Assembly (NCBI RefSeq): GCF_023656515.1
Contig: NZ_JAMOFV010000006.1
Location: forward strand, 2,960,036-3,024,035
Direction: 5' to 3'
Source: Clostridium swellfunianum
GTDB lineage: Bacteria; Bacillota; Clostridia; Clostridiales; Clostridiaceae
DNA length: 64,000 nt
Shown: in pieces, positions 17,835 through 28,803 of the stretch
Position numbering within the stretch: the stretch's first letter is position 1
How the letters are laid out: each line of letters begins with the position of its first letter
Translations under genes and position numbers: made by a program
Notes under the pieces: model-generated
The model's input: the letters and a program-made list of their open reading frames with translations, nothing else
Told to the model about the DNA's origin: nothing
The model's database searches: none

Positions 17835-20800
17835 ATGAACGGCAAAGTAAAAAGACTTTATGTTGAAAAAAAGAATGGGTTTGACATAGAAGCGCAGCAT
17901 TTGCTTAATGATCTAAAGCTAAATCTTGGGATAGAAAAAATTGAACATATAAGAGTTATAAACAGATATGATATTTCAGGCCTTTCACAAAAGGTCTATG
18001 AAAGAGCAAGAGATTTTGTTTTTGCAGATAAGGCAGCAGACAAAATTTGCGAAGAACAGTTACCTTTAACTAAGCAAAGCAAGTGTTTTGCAATAGAATA
18101 CTTACCTGGTCAGTACAATCAAACAGCAGACTCAGCACTTCAATGTATACAAATTCTAGAAAAAAGCGTAGAAGCAATTATTAATACAGCAAAAGTTATT
18201 GTTGTCTATGGAGACATATCAGAGGACGAATTAATCAAGATAAAAAGCTACTGTATTAATCCTGTTGATTCTAGAGAGGCCTCTCTTGAAAAGCCATCAA
18301 CACTAAGTCCAGAAGTTGAAATACCAGATGATGTTATTGTTTTACATGGATTTATTAAAAGCGGAGATATGGACCTAAAAGCTATTAAAGACAGACTAAA
18401 CTTAGCTATGACTTATGAAGATTTAAACTTTTGTAAAGAATATTTTAGAGATAAAGAAAAAAGAAATCCAAGTATTACAGAGCTAAGAGTAATTGACACA
18501 TATTGGTCTGATCACTGCAGGCACACAACCTTCATGACAACTATTGAAGGTGTTCAGATAGAGGAAGGAAAATATTCTGAGCCTATTGCTAAAACCTATG
18601 AGGAGTATTTAAAAAGCAGGGAATATGTTTATGAAAAAAACTACAAACCTATAAATTTAATGGATATAGCCATTATAGGAATGAAAGAACTAAGGAAGAA
18701 TGGCTTACTTCAGGACTTAGATGTTTCAGATGAAATAAATGCGTGCAGCATTGAAATAGATGTAGATGTTGACGGCAGAGATGAAAAATGGCTCCTGATG
18801 TTTAAGAACGAAACACACAATCATCCAACAGAAATTGAACCTTTTGGTGGTGCAGCTACTTGCCTTGGTGGAGCAATAAGAGATCCGTTATCTGGTAGAG
18901 CTTATGTTTACCAAGCAATGAGGGTAACGGGAAGCGGTGATCCTAGAACGAAAGTAGAGGACACCCTTCCAGGAAAGCTGCCTCAAAGAAAGATAACCAT
19001 AGGTGCGGCACAAGGCTACAGCTCTTATGGCAACCAAATAGGATTAGCTACGGGACAAGTCTCAGAGCTTTATGATGAAGGATTTATAGCTAAAAGGATG
19101 GAGATTGGAGCAGTTATTGCAGCTGCACCAAAGGAAAATGTTAAAAGAGAAAAACCAAGCAGTGGTGATGTGGTTTTACTTATAGGAGGAAAAACAGGAA
19201 GAGATGGCTGCGGTGGTGCTACTGGTTCTTCAAAAGAGCATGATGAAGAATCAATATTAACCTGCGGAGCTGAAGTTCAAAAGGGAAATCCTGTAATAGA
19301 AAGAAAACTGCAAAGATTGTTTAGAAATCCAGAGGCAAGCAAATTGATTAAAAGATGCAATGACTTTGGAGCAGGTGGTGTAGCTGTTGCTATAGGTGAA
19401 CTTGCAGAAGGACTTGATATAAACTTAGATTTAGTTCCTAAAAAATATGAAGGACTAGATGGAACAGAGCTTGCTATATCCGAATCACAGGAACGTATGG
19501 CCGTAGTAGTTTCAAAAGATAATTCTCAAAAACTGATTGCCTTAGCAAAAGAGGAAAATTTAGAGGCGGTTATAGTTGCAGAGGTTACAGACAACAGAAG
19601 GCTAAAAATGCTTTGGAGAGGAAACAGCATTGTTAACTTAAGCAGGGATTTTCTTGACACCAATGGAGTGAAACAAACTATTAAGGTTGTGGTTGAAGCT
19701 CCAGTTGAGAAAGACTGTTATTTTAAAAATATACCACATATAAATGAAACCAATCTTAAGGCTGCTTGGATTAATAATCTTCAGAAATTAAATATTTGTT
19801 CTCAAAAGGGGCTTACTGAGAGGTTTGACAGTACGATAGGCGCTGGAACAGTTATTATGCCTTTTGGAGGAAAATATCAAGCCTCTCCAGCAGAGGGTAT
19901 GTCAGCTAAAATACCTGTATTGAACGGAGAGACAAATACTGCTTCTATAATGACCTTTGGATATAATCCTCAAATAGGAAAGTGGAGTCCCTATCATGGA
20001 GCCTTATATTCCATAGTAGAAGCCGTGGCAAAAATTGTTGCTATGGGAGGAGAATTTAAAAATATTAAGTTATCCCTTCAGGAATACTTTGAAAAGCTAG
20101 GAAAAGAATCAGAAAAATGGGGAAAGCCTTTGGCTGCACTGCTAGGAGCCCTTAAAGCTCAAAGGGAGCTTCAAATAGCAGCTATTGGTGGAAAAGACAG
20201 CATGTCAGGAAGCTTTAAGGATTTAAATGTTCCACCAACACTTGCAGCTTTTGCAGTTGCTACAAGCAAAATCCATCATATTATATCTTCTGAGTTTAAA
20301 AGAGCAAACAGTAAGGTTGTTCTAGTTTCAGTCAATAGAGACGATAAGGATATTCCTGATTTTGAAGGATTAAAATATAATTTTACAAAGGTAACAGAGC
20401 TTATAAAAGCAGGAAAAGTTTTAGCAGCTTTTTCTGTAAAGGGTGGAGGAATTGCAGAAGCAGTAAGTAAAATGTGCTTCGGTAATAGAATAGGATTCGT
20501 GTTTAATGAAGTTGTTAAACCAATGGAGCTATTTGCACCTGATTACGGTTCCATCATTTTGGAGCTAAATGAAGTAGAAGATTTAAAGGAAGCATTTGAC
20601 GAAGCAAACTATAGGTTGCTCGGATATACACAAGGTAATGAGTCTATAAAAGTTTGTGAAGAGGAAATTACTCTAAAAGAAGCGTATAAAGCATATGAAA
20701 AGCCGCTTGCAGACGTATTTCCGGTTAAGGCTGAACAGAGCATGCAGTATATCTTAGATACAAACTTTAGTAAAGAGAATAAAAAAACCGCTTTAAGTTC

Positions 20801-21575
20801 TGCAGTAAAGCCAAGAATATTTATTCCAGCTTTTCCAGGAACCAATTGCGAATATGATTCTCAAAGAGCTTTTGAAAGAGCAGGAGGAATAGTTGACAGC
20901 CTTGTATTTAGAAACCTAACCTCTCAAGCTATTGAAGAATCTATAGAATATATGGTTAAGAAAATAAACAATTCTCAAATCATTATGCTTCCAGGAGGCT
21001 TTAGTGCAGGGGATGAGCCGGATGGTTCTGGTAAATTTATAGCTGCAGTATTTAGAAATGAAAGAGTTAAAGAAGCGGTTATGAATCTGTTAAATAAAAG
21101 AGATGGTTTAATGTTAGGTATTTGTAATGGCTTCCAAGCTCTCATAAAACTTGGACTAGTACCTTACGGAGAGATAGTAGATTTGGATGAGAATTGCCCA
21201 ACTTTGACTCATAACAGTATAGGAAGGCATGTATCATGTATGGTTAATACAAAAGTAGTATCTAAGTTGTCTCCATGGTTTAGCAAGGTTGAACTAGGAG
21301 AGATTCATACTCTTCCAATTTCTCATGGAGAAGGACGATTTCTTTGCAGTCAAGAGGAAATTAATACATTAATTCACAATGGACAAATAGCCACGCAGTA
21401 TATTGGGGAAAACCCTAATGGCTCATTCTATGCTGTTGAGGGAATAACAAGTCCGGATGGAAGGGTGCTTGGGAAAATGGCACATAGCGAGAGAATAGGA
21501 AATGGACTTTATAAAAATGTACCGGGAAATAAGAATCAGAAGTTGTTTGAAGCTGGAGTTGAATACTTTAAATAA
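17835..21575 (+). CDS. purL: Phosphoribosylformylglycinamidine synthase (large, single-chain)
   Basis: A 1246-residue enzyme that converts FGAR, glutamine and ATP to FGAM. Synthetase and glutaminase parts are fused. The N-terminal two-thirds holds the PurM-like ATP domains (for example DTYWSDHCRHTTF near 222-234, KNETHNHPTEIEPFGGAAT and GGKDSMSG). The C-terminal class-I glutamine amidotransferase starts near residue 995 (IFIPAFPGTNCEYDS) with the nucleophile C1097 in GICNGFQ and SHGEGRF. This single-chain form is typical of clostridia, unlike the PurS-Q-L set of Bacillus. It is the first gene of the pur operon, behind the riboswitch, with an AGGGGGTAGG ribosome site. Confidence 0.97.
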   Translation: MNGKVKRLYVEKKNGFDIEAQHLLNDLKLNLGIEKIEHIRVINRYDISGLSQKVYERARDFVFADKAADKICEEQLPLTKQSKCFAIEYLPGQYNQTADSALQCIQILEKSVEAIINTAKVIVVYGDISEDELIKIKSYCINPVDSREASLEKPSTLSPEVEIPDDVIVLHGFIKSGDMDLKAIKDRLNLAMTYEDLNFCKEYFRDKEKRNPSITELRVIDTYWSDHCRHTTFMTTIEGVQIEEGKYSEPIAKTYEEYLKSREYVYEKNYKPINLMDIAIIGMKELRKNGLLQDLDVSDEINACSIEIDVDVDGRDEKWLLMFKNETHNHPTEIEPFGGAATCLGGAIRDPLSGRAYVYQAMRVTGSGDPRTKVEDTLPGKLPQRKITIGAAQGYSSYGNQIGLATGQVSELYDEGFIAKRMEIGAVIAAAPKENVKREKPSSGDVVLLIGGKTGRDGCGGATGSSKEHDEESILTCGAEVQKGNPVIERKLQRLFRNPEASKLIKRCNDFGAGGVAVAIGELAEGLDINLDLVPKKYEGLDGTELAISESQERMAVVVSKDNSQKLIALAKEENLEAVIVAEVTDNRRLKMLWRGNSIVNLSRDFLDTNGVKQTIKVVVEAPVEKDCYFKNIPHINETNLKAAWINNLQKLNICSQKGLTERFDSTIGAGTVIMPFGGKYQASPAEGMSAKIPVLNGETNTASIMTFGYNPQIGKWSPYHGALYSIVEAVAKIVAMGGEFKNIKLSLQEYFEKLGKESEKWGKPLAALLGALKAQRELQIAAIGGKDSMSGSFKDLNVPPTLAAFAVATSKIHHIISSEFKRANSKVVLVSVNRDDKDIPDFEGLKYNFTKVTELIKAGKVLAAFSVKGGGIAEAVSKMCFGNRIGFVFNEVVKPMELFAPDYGSIILELNEVEDLKEAFDEANYRLLGYTQGNESIKVCEEEITLKEAYKAYEKPLADVFPVKAEQSMQYILDTNFSKENKKTALSSAVKPRIFIPAFPGTNCEYDSQRAFERAGGIVDSLVFRNLTSQAIEESIEYMVKKINNSQIIMLPGGFSAGDEPDGSGKFIAAVFRNERVKEAVMNLLNKRDGLMLGICNGFQALIKLGLVPYGEIVDLDENCPTLTHNSIGRHVSCMVNTKVVSKLSPWFSKVELGEIHTLPISHGEGRFLCSQEEINTLIHNGQIATQYIGENPNGSFYAVEGITSPDGRVLGKMAHSERIGNGLYKNVPGNKNQKLFEAGVEYFK

Positions 21576-21590
21576 TTAGGAGGTTGTTTC

Positions 21591-22070
21591 ATGAAGGTAG
21601 CAATAATTTTTGGAAGCAAGTCAGATAAAGAAATAATGAAGGGAGCGGCAGAAGCGTTAAAGGAATTTGGAGTTGAATATAAAGCTTTTATTCTATCTGC
21701 TCACCGTGTGCCTGAAAGGCTTATGGAGGTCTTAAAACATGCTGAAGAAGAGGACTTTGAATGCATTATTGCAGGGGCTGGGCTTGCTGCACATTTGCCT
21801 GGAGTTATAGCTTCTCATTCAATACTACCTGTTATAGGAGTTCCGATAAATGCTGCAGTAAGCGGAATGGATTCTCTTTTATCAATAGTACAAATGCCAA
21901 AGTCTATTCCTGTAGCTACTGTTGGAATAAATAATAGCTATAATGCTGGAATGCTGGCTATTGAAATTTTGGCACTTAAGTATCCAGAGCTTAAAAAGAG
22001 CCTATTGGAATATAGGAAAAATATGAAAGAAAAATTTATAAGAGAAAACAATGAAGGGGTGGAATTATAA
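21591..22070 (+). CDS. purE: N5-carboxyaminoimidazole ribonucleotide mutase, class I PurE
   Basis: A 159-residue enzyme with the PurE signatures [13 protein letters not shown] (8-20), SAHRVPERL (40-48) and [11 protein letters not shown] (62-72), the class I type that rearranges N5-CAIR to CAIR. The partner PurK, which makes N5-CAIR from AIR and bicarbonate, is absent from this operon; either it is elsewhere or the cell relies on high CO2. AGGAGG precedes the ATG by 7 bases. The stop overlaps the purC start (TAATG). Confidence 0.96.
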   Translation: MKVAIIFGSKSDKEIMKGAAEALKEFGVEYKAFILSAHRVPERLMEVLKHAEEEDFECIIAGAGLAAHLPGVIASHSILPVIGVPINAAVSGMDSLLSIVQMPKSIPVATVGINNSYNAGMLAIEILALKYPELKKSLLEYRKNMKEKFIRENNEGVEL

Positions 22071-22780
22071 TGGAAAAGTTAAACATGATGTACGAGGGAA
22101 AGGCAAAAAAAATCTACAGCACAGAGGATAAAGATAAAGTCGTTATATACTATAAGGACGATGCTACTGCTTTTAATGGTGAGAAAAAAGGCGAAATTGA
22201 AGACAAGGGAATTTTAAATAATACGATAACTTCAGAAATTTTTAAGCTGCTTGAAGGAAGAGGGGTTAAAACTCATTTTATTGAGAAATTAAATGATAGG
22301 GAACAGCTTTGTAAAAAAGTAGATATTATACCTCTTGAGGTTATAGTGAGAAATGTGGCTGCCGGAAGCATGGCAAAAAGACTTGGGCTAGAAGAAGGAT
22401 ACAAGCTTAGTACTACAGTTTTTGAGCTTAGCTACAAAAACGACGAGCTTGGGGATCCTCTTATAAATGATTATCATGCTGTCTCCATAGGAGCAACAAC
22501 TTTTGAGGAACTTGAGACTATCTATGCAATGGCTGCTAATGTAAACAATATATTAAAAGAATTCTTTATGAGACAGAATATTAAGCTTATAGATTTCAAG
22601 CTTGAATTTGGAAAAACAAAAAATAGAGAAATACTTTTAGCTGATGAGATATCACCAGATACCTGCAGATTTTGGGATGCTAGAACAAATGAAAAATTAG
22701 ATAAGGATAGATTTAGAAGAGATTTAGGAAATGTACGAGAGGCTTATACTGAAATATTAAAAAGAGTATGTGGGGAGTAA
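22070..22780 (+). CDS. purC: SAICAR synthetase
   Basis: A 236-residue ligase that joins aspartate to CAIR using ATP. Motifs are YEGKAKKIY (9-17), [20 protein letters not shown] near 91-100, and LIDFKLEFG followed by [12 protein letters not shown] near 199-210. The length is normal. Its ATG uses the last A of the purE stop, so translation is coupled. AAGGGGTGG precedes it. purF starts 5 bases after its stop. Confidence 0.97.
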   Translation: MEKLNMMYEGKAKKIYSTEDKDKVVIYYKDDATAFNGEKKGEIEDKGILNNTITSEIFKLLEGRGVKTHFIEKLNDREQLCKKVDIIPLEVIVRNVAAGSMAKRLGLEEGYKLSTTVFELSYKNDELGDPLINDYHAVSIGATTFEELETIYAMAANVNNILKEFFMRQNIKLIDFKLEFGKTKNREILLADEISPDTCRFWDARTNEKLDKDRFRRDLGNVREAYTEILKRVCGE

Positions 22781-22785
22781 AAGCT

Positions 22786-24195
22786 ATGAGAATATGGGAG
22801 GATGAAGATAAATTCAAAGAGGAATGCGGAGTGTTTGGAATTTTTGCTAAGGAAGCTCTAGATGTATCAACATTGACTTACTATGGGCTTTACGCTCTTC
22901 AGCACAGGGGTCAAGAAAGTGCAGGAATAGCAGTGTCGGATTTCAGCAATATACAATGCCATAAAGATATGGGACTTGTGGCAAATGTTTTTAATGAGGA
23001 AAATCTTAGGGCGATGACAGGCTCTATTGCAATAGGTCATGTTAGGTATTCAACTACAGGAGCAAGCAACGTAACAAATGCTCAGCCTATAATAGGAAGA
23101 TATAAGCTTGGAAATATTGCTGTAGCCCATAACGGAAATCTTGTTAACGCTGATGTTATAAGAGAACTTTTGGAGGATTGTGGCTGCATATTTCAAACCT
23201 CAATTGATTCAGAGGTTATATTAAACCTCATCGCTAGAGGTGCCAAACGGGGTATGGAAAGAGCTATTGTGGATGCAATACAAGCAGTTAAAGGTTCTTA
23301 TGCTATTGTTCTATTAACAGAAGATAAGCTTATTGGAGTTAGAGACCCTAATGGAATCAGGCCACTTTGTATTGGAAGGATAGATGACAGCTACATTATT
23401 TGCTCGGAAAGCTGCGCGCTTGATGCTGTAGGAGCTGAATTTGTAAGAGATGTAGATCCAGGGGAAATAGTTATTATCGATAAGGAAGGGATAAGCTCTA
23501 TAAGCTTTGCAGAAAGGATAAGGCCTGAAACTTGTGCCTTTGAATATATATACTTTGCTAGACCAGACAGTGTAATAGATGGGATAAATGTTTATACCTC
23601 CAGAATTGAAGCCGGAAAGCAGCTTTTTAAGGAAAGCCCTGTGGATGCAGATATAGTCATAGGCGTGCCGGACTCGGGAATGCAGGCAGCTATGGGGTAT
23701 GCTAAGGCATCTGGAATACCCTATGATAATGGCTTTATAAAAAATAAATATGTTGCTAGAACCTTTATAGCTCCTTCGCAAGAACTAAGAGAAAGGGCTG
23801 TTGCTGTAAAGCTAAACCCTCTTAAGGTTAATGTTGAGGGAAAGAGAGTTGTGCTAATAGATGATTCTATAGTAAGAGGAACTACCAGCAGAAAGCTTGT
23901 AGATTCCTTAAGGAGGGCAGGTGCTTTAGAGGTGCATTTTAGGTCAGCATCGCCTGTAGTTAAATATCCCTGTTATTTTGGGATAGATACTCCATATAGA
24001 AAAGAGCTTATCGGAGCTCAGCAGGATATTGAAAATATAAGAGAAGATATTGGAGCAGATAGTTTAGCTTATCTAAGCATGGAAGGGCTTCTAGCTGCTT
24101 TAGGCGGAAAAAACAAGTTTTGTTTAGGGTGCTTTAATGGGGTTTATCCTGTTGCCGCACCAATGGAAACCCCTAAGGAATATTTAGAAAAATAA
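22786..24195 (+). CDS. purF: Amidophosphoribosyltransferase
   Basis: A 469-residue first enzyme of purine synthesis (PRPP plus glutamine to phosphoribosylamine). From the ATG at 22786, C14 of EECGVFGIF becomes the N-terminal nucleophile after removal of a 13-residue propeptide, as in the Bacillus enzyme. The PRPP motif VVLIDDSIVRGTT is present. Cysteines in ETCAFEY, YPCYFG and CLGCFNG match the four ligands of the regulatory [4Fe-4S] cluster, so the enzyme should be oxygen-sensitive. GGGGAG lies 9 bases upstream; an ATG at 22768 inside purC lacks a site. Confidence 0.97.
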   Translation: MRIWEDEDKFKEECGVFGIFAKEALDVSTLTYYGLYALQHRGQESAGIAVSDFSNIQCHKDMGLVANVFNEENLRAMTGSIAIGHVRYSTTGASNVTNAQPIIGRYKLGNIAVAHNGNLVNADVIRELLEDCGCIFQTSIDSEVILNLIARGAKRGMERAIVDAIQAVKGSYAIVLLTEDKLIGVRDPNGIRPLCIGRIDDSYIICSESCALDAVGAEFVRDVDPGEIVIIDKEGISSISFAERIRPETCAFEYIYFARPDSVIDGINVYTSRIEAGKQLFKESPVDADIVIGVPDSGMQAAMGYAKASGIPYDNGFIKNKYVARTFIAPSQELRERAVAVKLNPLKVNVEGKRVVLIDDSIVRGTTSRKLVDSLRRAGALEVHFRSASPVVKYPCYFGIDTPYRKELIGAQQDIENIREDIGADSLAYLSMEGLLAALGGKNKFCLGCFNGVYPVAAPMETPKEYLEK

Positions 24196-24217
24196 AGGTT
24201 GAAAGGAAGAACGAAAT

Positions 24218-25216
24218 ATGACTACTTATAAGGATTCTGGAGTTAATATTGAGGAAGGCTACAAGTCAGTTAAGCTTATAAAAGAGCATGCACAAAAGAC
24301 CTTTATACCTGGTGTTTTAAGTAATATAGGAAGCTTTGCAGGAATGTTTGAACTGGGTAAAGGTTATGAAAATCCTGTTCTAGTATCAGGAACAGATGGA
24401 GTTGGTACAAAGCTTGACATAGCTTTTAGAACGGAAAAGTATGATACTGTAGGCATAGATTGTGTAGCAATGTGTGTTAATGATATTTTATGCCATGGAG
24501 CCAAGCCTTTGTTTTTTCTAGATTATCTTGCCTGCGGAAAGCTTGAGGCAGAGACTGCACAACAGCTTGTTAAAGGAGTTTCAGAAGGATGCTTAGAGGC
24601 AGGATGTGCACTTATTGGTGGAGAAACCGCAGAGATGCCAGGCTTTTATAGAGAAGGAGAATACGATATTGCAGGATTTGCAGTAGGAATAGTTGATAAA
24701 AATAAGATAATTGATGGCAGCAGTATCAAACTTGGAGATGCTCTTGTAGGAATCGAATCCTCAGGCTTACACAGCAATGGGTATTCTTTGGTTAGAAAGC
24801 TTATTTCAGATTTGGGAGCAGAGTTTAATGGAAAAAGCATGGGAGAAGAGCTTTTAACTCCAACGAAAATATATGTTAAGCCTGTTCTTAAGCTTTTAGA
24901 AAGCTTTGAAATTAAAGGGATGGCTCATATAACTGGAGGAGGTTTTTATGAAAATATTCCTAGGATGTTCAAGGATAATCTTACTGCTGTAATTTATAAG
25001 GATAGCATCAGAATTCCAGAAATACTTAAATATTTGCTAGAGCTTGGGGTAGAAGAGGAGCACGCATTTAACACCTTTAATATGGGGATAGGCTTTGTGC
25101 TATGTGTTGACAATGCTGACAAAGAGAAAGTCATAACTGCTTTAAAAGAAATGAACTTGAAGGCATATCACATTGGGCATGTGGAAGCTGGAGGTGCAGG
25201 GGTTTGCTTAAAATAG
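24218..25216 (+). CDS. purM: AIR synthetase (phosphoribosylformylglycinamidine cyclo-ligase)
   Basis: A 332-residue enzyme that closes the imidazole ring (FGAM to AIR, ATP-dependent). It begins with TYKDSGVNIEEGY, then shows GTDGVGTKL near 66-74, MCVNDILCHGAKPLFFLDY near 86-104, and ALIGGETAEMPGFY. Full length. The ribosome site is GAAAGGA. purN overlaps its 3' end by 13 bases. Confidence 0.97.
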   Translation: MTTYKDSGVNIEEGYKSVKLIKEHAQKTFIPGVLSNIGSFAGMFELGKGYENPVLVSGTDGVGTKLDIAFRTEKYDTVGIDCVAMCVNDILCHGAKPLFFLDYLACGKLEAETAQQLVKGVSEGCLEAGCALIGGETAEMPGFYREGEYDIAGFAVGIVDKNKIIDGSSIKLGDALVGIESSGLHSNGYSLVRKLISDLGAEFNGKSMGEELLTPTKIYVKPVLKLLESFEIKGMAHITGGGFYENIPRMFKDNLTAVIYKDSIRIPEILKYLLELGVEEEHAFNTFNMGIGFVLCVDNADKEKVITALKEMNLKAYHIGHVEAGGAGVCLK

Positions 25217-25833
25217 CAGTTCTTATCTCAGGCTCAGGCAGTAATCTTCAGGCAATAATAGATAGCATTGAAGCAGGAAACTTAAACTGTTCCATAGAGA
25301 TGGTCATAAGTGATAGAGAGGAAGCTTATGGGATTGAGAGAGCTAAAAGCAGGGAGATAAAAACATATGTGATAGACAGAGAACTCCACAGGGATACTCT
25401 TTCCCAGGAAATTTTAAAGCTTACCAAAGATAAAATAGATTTAATTGTTTTAGCTGGCTTCCTATCAATACTAGAAGGGGAACTAGTATCAAGCTTTAAA
25501 AATAAAATAATAAATATCCATCCATCTCTAATACCTGCCTTCTGTGGCCCGGGAATGTACGGCATAAAAGTTCACCAAAAGGCTGTGGATTACGGGGTTA
25601 AATTCTCAGGATGCACAGTGCATTTTGTGGATGAAGGTACAGATACTGGAGCTATAATCTGCCAAAAAATAGTGCCTGTTTTTCCACAGGATTCAGCAGA
25701 ACTTTTGCAAAAGAGAGTCCTTGAGGAAGAACATAATGCGCTTCCTGAGGTTATTAGGCTGATTGCTGAAAAGAGAATTAAAGTTAAAGGACGAAAGGTT
25801 TTAATTGATGAGGGAGGTTTTGAAATATGCTAA
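25204..25833 (+). CDS. purN: GAR transformylase (PurN)
   Basis: A 209-residue N10-formyl-THF-dependent formyltransferase that formylates GAR. The conserved [12 protein letters not shown] (8-19) binds [20 protein letters not shown] (near 102-118) holds the catalytic N-H pair, with D in [14 protein letters not shown]. It starts with TTG at 25204, inside purM, supported by GGAGG 9 bases upstream; the protein begins as expected for the family with that start. Its last codons overlap purH (ATGCTAA). Confidence 0.95.
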   Translation: MLKIAVLISGSGSNLQAIIDSIEAGNLNCSIEMVISDREEAYGIERAKSREIKTYVIDRELHRDTLSQEILKLTKDKIDLIVLAGFLSILEGELVSSFKNKIINIHPSLIPAFCGPGMYGIKVHQKAVDYGVKFSGCTVHFVDEGTDTGAIICQKIVPVFPQDSAELLQKRVLEEEHNALPEVIRLIAEKRIKVKGRKVLIDEGGFEIC

Positions 25834-27326
25834 AAAGAGCGCTTATAAGTGTTTATGATAAAACAAATTTACTTCCATTAGCAAGATTTTTTAAGGATAA
25901 AGATATAGAGATTTTATCTACAGGTGGAACCTATAGATTTTTAAAAGAAAACAATATAGAAGTTACAGAAGTTTCTGAGGTAACTGGCTTTGAGGAAATA
26001 CTTGACGGCAGAGTTAAAACCCTTCATCCGGTAATACACGGAGGGATACTTGCCATAAGGGATAATAATGAACATATGGAAACAATAAAAAGAAAGGATA
26101 TAACTCCTATAGATATTGTAGTTGTGAATCTATATCCTTTCTTTGACAAGGTAGAAGAGAATATATCCTTTGAGGAAAAGGTTGAATTTATAGATATTGG
26201 TGGCCCTACAATGATAAGAGCAGCAGCTAAGAATTTTAAGGATGTCATTGTGCTAACAGACACAAAAGACTATGAGGATATAATAAATCAACTAGAAAAA
26301 AGTGGGCAGGTTGATTTTGTTACTAGGAGACGTTTAGCAGGCAAGGTATTTAACCTTATGTCAGCTTATGATGCAGCTATAAGCGGATTTCTTTTGGAAG
26401 ACAGTTATCCTGAATATTTTACTGCTTCCTATAAAAAGCTCATGGACTTAAGATATGGTGAAAATCCTCATCAAAGTGCGGCGTATTATACCTCAACTAC
26501 TGGCAAAGGAGCCATAAAAACATTTAGCCAGTTAAATGGCAAGGAGCTTTCCTACAATAACATTAAGGATATGGATATTGCTTGGAAGGTAGTTAGTGAG
26601 TTTGAGGAAACTGTATGCTGTGCAGTAAAACATAACACCCCTTGTGGTGTAGCACTAGGGCAGAGTGTTCAAGAAGCATATTTAAAAGCCTTTGAATGCG
26701 ATCCTGTTTCTATTTTTGGAGGAATAGTGGCATTCAATAAAAAAGTTGATAAGATAACTGCTGAAGAACTTGTAAAAATATTTTTAGAAATAGTTATTGC
26801 ACCTGACTTTGACGAGGAAGCTATAGAAGTTTTAAAAGCAAAGAAAAACCTAAGAATTATAAAAGGGGAAAGCAAGCCTCAAAACGACCTAGAGTTTGTT
26901 TCAGTAGATGGGGGAATATTAGTACAAGCAACTGATAAAAAGCTTATAGAGGGTATAAATTATGTTACAGAAAAAAAGCCAACAGAACACCAAATGACAG
27001 ATTTAATGTTTGGAATGAAGGTTGTTAAGTATATAAAGTCTAATGCCATTGTGGTAATTAAGGATGGTATGGCAAAAGGCATTGGTGGCGGACAAACTAA
27101 TAGAATATGGGCTGCTGCTCAGGCTTTGGATAGAGCAAAGAACGGTGTTGTTTTAGCTTCTGATGCTTTCTTCCCATTTGGCGATGTAGCCGAAGAAGCT
27201 GCTAAGCATAACATTAAGGCAATTATTCAGCCAGGTGGATCTATACGAGACAATGATTCAATAGAAGTCTGCAACAATCATGGAATTGCAATGGTGTTTA
27301 CAGGTATAAGGCACTTTAAGCATTAA
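25827..27326 (+). CDS. purH: Bifunctional AICAR formyltransferase / IMP cyclohydrolase
   Basis: A 499-residue enzyme for the last two steps to IMP. The IMP cyclohydrolase domain (about 1-190) shows SVYDKTNL and STGGTYRFL near the start and DGRVKTLHP near 61-69. The AICAR transformylase domain follows, with [14 protein letters not shown] near 207-220, [10 protein letters not shown] (Lys-His catalytic pair) near 264-273, and SDAFFPFGD. It overlaps purN by 7 bases; GGGAGG lies about 9 bases before the ATG. Confidence 0.97.
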   Translation: MLKRALISVYDKTNLLPLARFFKDKDIEILSTGGTYRFLKENNIEVTEVSEVTGFEEILDGRVKTLHPVIHGGILAIRDNNEHMETIKRKDITPIDIVVVNLYPFFDKVEENISFEEKVEFIDIGGPTMIRAAAKNFKDVIVLTDTKDYEDIINQLEKSGQVDFVTRRRLAGKVFNLMSAYDAAISGFLLEDSYPEYFTASYKKLMDLRYGENPHQSAAYYTSTTGKGAIKTFSQLNGKELSYNNIKDMDIAWKVVSEFEETVCCAVKHNTPCGVALGQSVQEAYLKAFECDPVSIFGGIVAFNKKVDKITAEELVKIFLEIVIAPDFDEEAIEVLKAKKNLRIIKGESKPQNDLEFVSVDGGILVQATDKKLIEGINYVTEKKPTEHQMTDLMFGMKVVKYIKSNAIVVIKDGMAKGIGGGQTNRIWAAAQALDRAKNGVVLASDAFFPFGDVAEEAAKHNIKAIIQPGGSIRDNDSIEVCNNHGIAMVFTGIRHFKH

Positions 27327-27342
27327 GATTGGTGGTGAAGAT

Positions 27343-28587
27343 ATGAAGGCAATAGTAATAGGAAGTGGTGGAAGAGAACATGCAATTGCTTGGAAACTAT
27401 CACAAAGTCAGTTGATAGATAAAATCTACTGTGCTCCAGGAAATGGTGGAACTGCTTTAGAAAATAAATGTGAGAACATAAAAATCTATGACTTTAAAAA
27501 ACTGTTAAATTTTTCTAAAGATAATAAGATAGATTTTGTGGTAGTTGGGCCTGAAGCTCCTTTAGTTGATGGAATAACGGATATTTTTAAAGCTAACGGA
27601 ATTAAAATCTTTGGTCCTTCAAAGCAGGCTGCTGCCCTTGAAGGCAGTAAAGCCTTTGCAAAGGATTTTATGAAAAAATATGGAGTCAAAACAGCTGCTT
27701 ATGAGGTTTTTCATGAACCGTTAAGTGCTTTAAACTATTTAAAGAGCTGTTCCTATCCTATAGTTATAAAAGCAGATGGACTTGCGGCAGGAAAAGGAGT
27801 TTCTATATGCCAAAGTCCTAAAGAAGCTGCAGACTGCATCGAGAGCTTTATGGTGGATGATATATTTAAAGGTGCTGGAAGAAGAATTATTATAGAGGAA
27901 TTCTTAGAAGGTGTTGAGGCCTCAATTCTTGCTGTAACAGATGGAACTACAATAATTCCGTTGTTATCTGCAAAGGATCATAAGACCATTTACGAAAATA
28001 ATGAAGGACCTAATACTGGTGGAATGGGAGCTGTGACTCCTAACCCTTTCTGCACAAAAGAGGTTTTAGAGAGTTTTAGGACAGAGATAATGGAGCCAAC
28101 TCTTAAAGGTATTGGCAAAGAGGATATGGATTATGTAGGTGTTATTTTTTTTGGGATTATGATAACTAAAAAAGGAGTGTATCTTCTAGAATACAATGTT
28201 AGAATGGGCGATCCCGAAACACAAGCTGTGCTTCCGCTTATGGAAAGCGATTTTGCTGAACTAATAATTAACGCTCTAGATAAAAATCTTTGCAACTATA
28301 ATCTACGTTGGAAGAATAAATATTCCTGCTGTGTTGTGGCGGCTTCAGGGGGATATCCCAATAAATATAAAATTGGATTTGAAGTAAATGGAATTAGTAA
28401 TGACGGCGATAAAGTATTTATTGCTGGAGCAAGGCTTGAAGGGGATAAACTGTTAACTTCTGGCGGTAGAGTACTTGCTGTAACCTCTCTGGATGAAAGC
28501 TTGGAGAAAGCAAGAATAAGAGCTTACAATGGAATTGATAAAATAAGTTTTAGTGATAGCTATTATCGAAAAGATATTGGATTATAA
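27343..28587 (+). CDS. purD: GAR synthetase (PurD)
   Basis: A 414-residue ATP-grasp ligase that joins glycine to phosphoribosylamine. GSGGREHAIAWKL (7-19) and the PurD motif VVGPEAPLVDGI are present, then VIKADGLAAGKGV near 143-155, GPNTGGMGAVTP, and the metal-binding EYNVRMGDPETQ near 283-294. It is the last gene of the pur operon and is followed by a terminator. Steps supplied by purK, purB, purA and the gua genes are not in this window. Confidence 0.97.
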   Translation: MKAIVIGSGGREHAIAWKLSQSQLIDKIYCAPGNGGTALENKCENIKIYDFKKLLNFSKDNKIDFVVVGPEAPLVDGITDIFKANGIKIFGPSKQAAALEGSKAFAKDFMKKYGVKTAAYEVFHEPLSALNYLKSCSYPIVIKADGLAAGKGVSICQSPKEAADCIESFMVDDIFKGAGRRIIIEEFLEGVEASILAVTDGTTIIPLLSAKDHKTIYENNEGPNTGGMGAVTPNPFCTKEVLESFRTEIMEPTLKGIGKEDMDYVGVIFFGIMITKKGVYLLEYNVRMGDPETQAVLPLMESDFAELIINALDKNLCNYNLRWKNKYSCCVVAASGGYPNKYKIGFEVNGISNDGDKVFIAGARLEGDKLLTSGGRVLAVTSLDESLEKARIRAYNGIDKISFSDSYYRKDIGL

Positions 28588-28606
28588 GAATAAAGCAGAG
28601 TTGATT

Positions 28607-28641
28607 AAGATGGTTCTGAGTTTTGCAGAACCATCTTTTTT
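28607..28641 (+). terminator. Terminator of the pur operon
   Basis: AAGATGGTTCTG/CAGAACCATCTT stem (28607-28618 with 28626-28637) followed by T residues. Confidence 0.93.
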
Positions 28642-28803
28642 ATATACACGGTACTATACTCAATTTTTAAAATTTACTTAAAAAATGTAAATATAAGAAA
28701 AATATAAGTTCTCTTCATAAAAATACAGTTTAAAAACTCTTTTACTTTTATGGATACGACACATAATAAAAAGAGAAAATTTTTTATGAAGGGGGCAATT
28801 TTT

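Noticed and set aside
23314-23781. A 155-codon minus-strand frame inside purF
   Set aside because: It lies opposite conserved purF coding sequence with no start signal or similarity.
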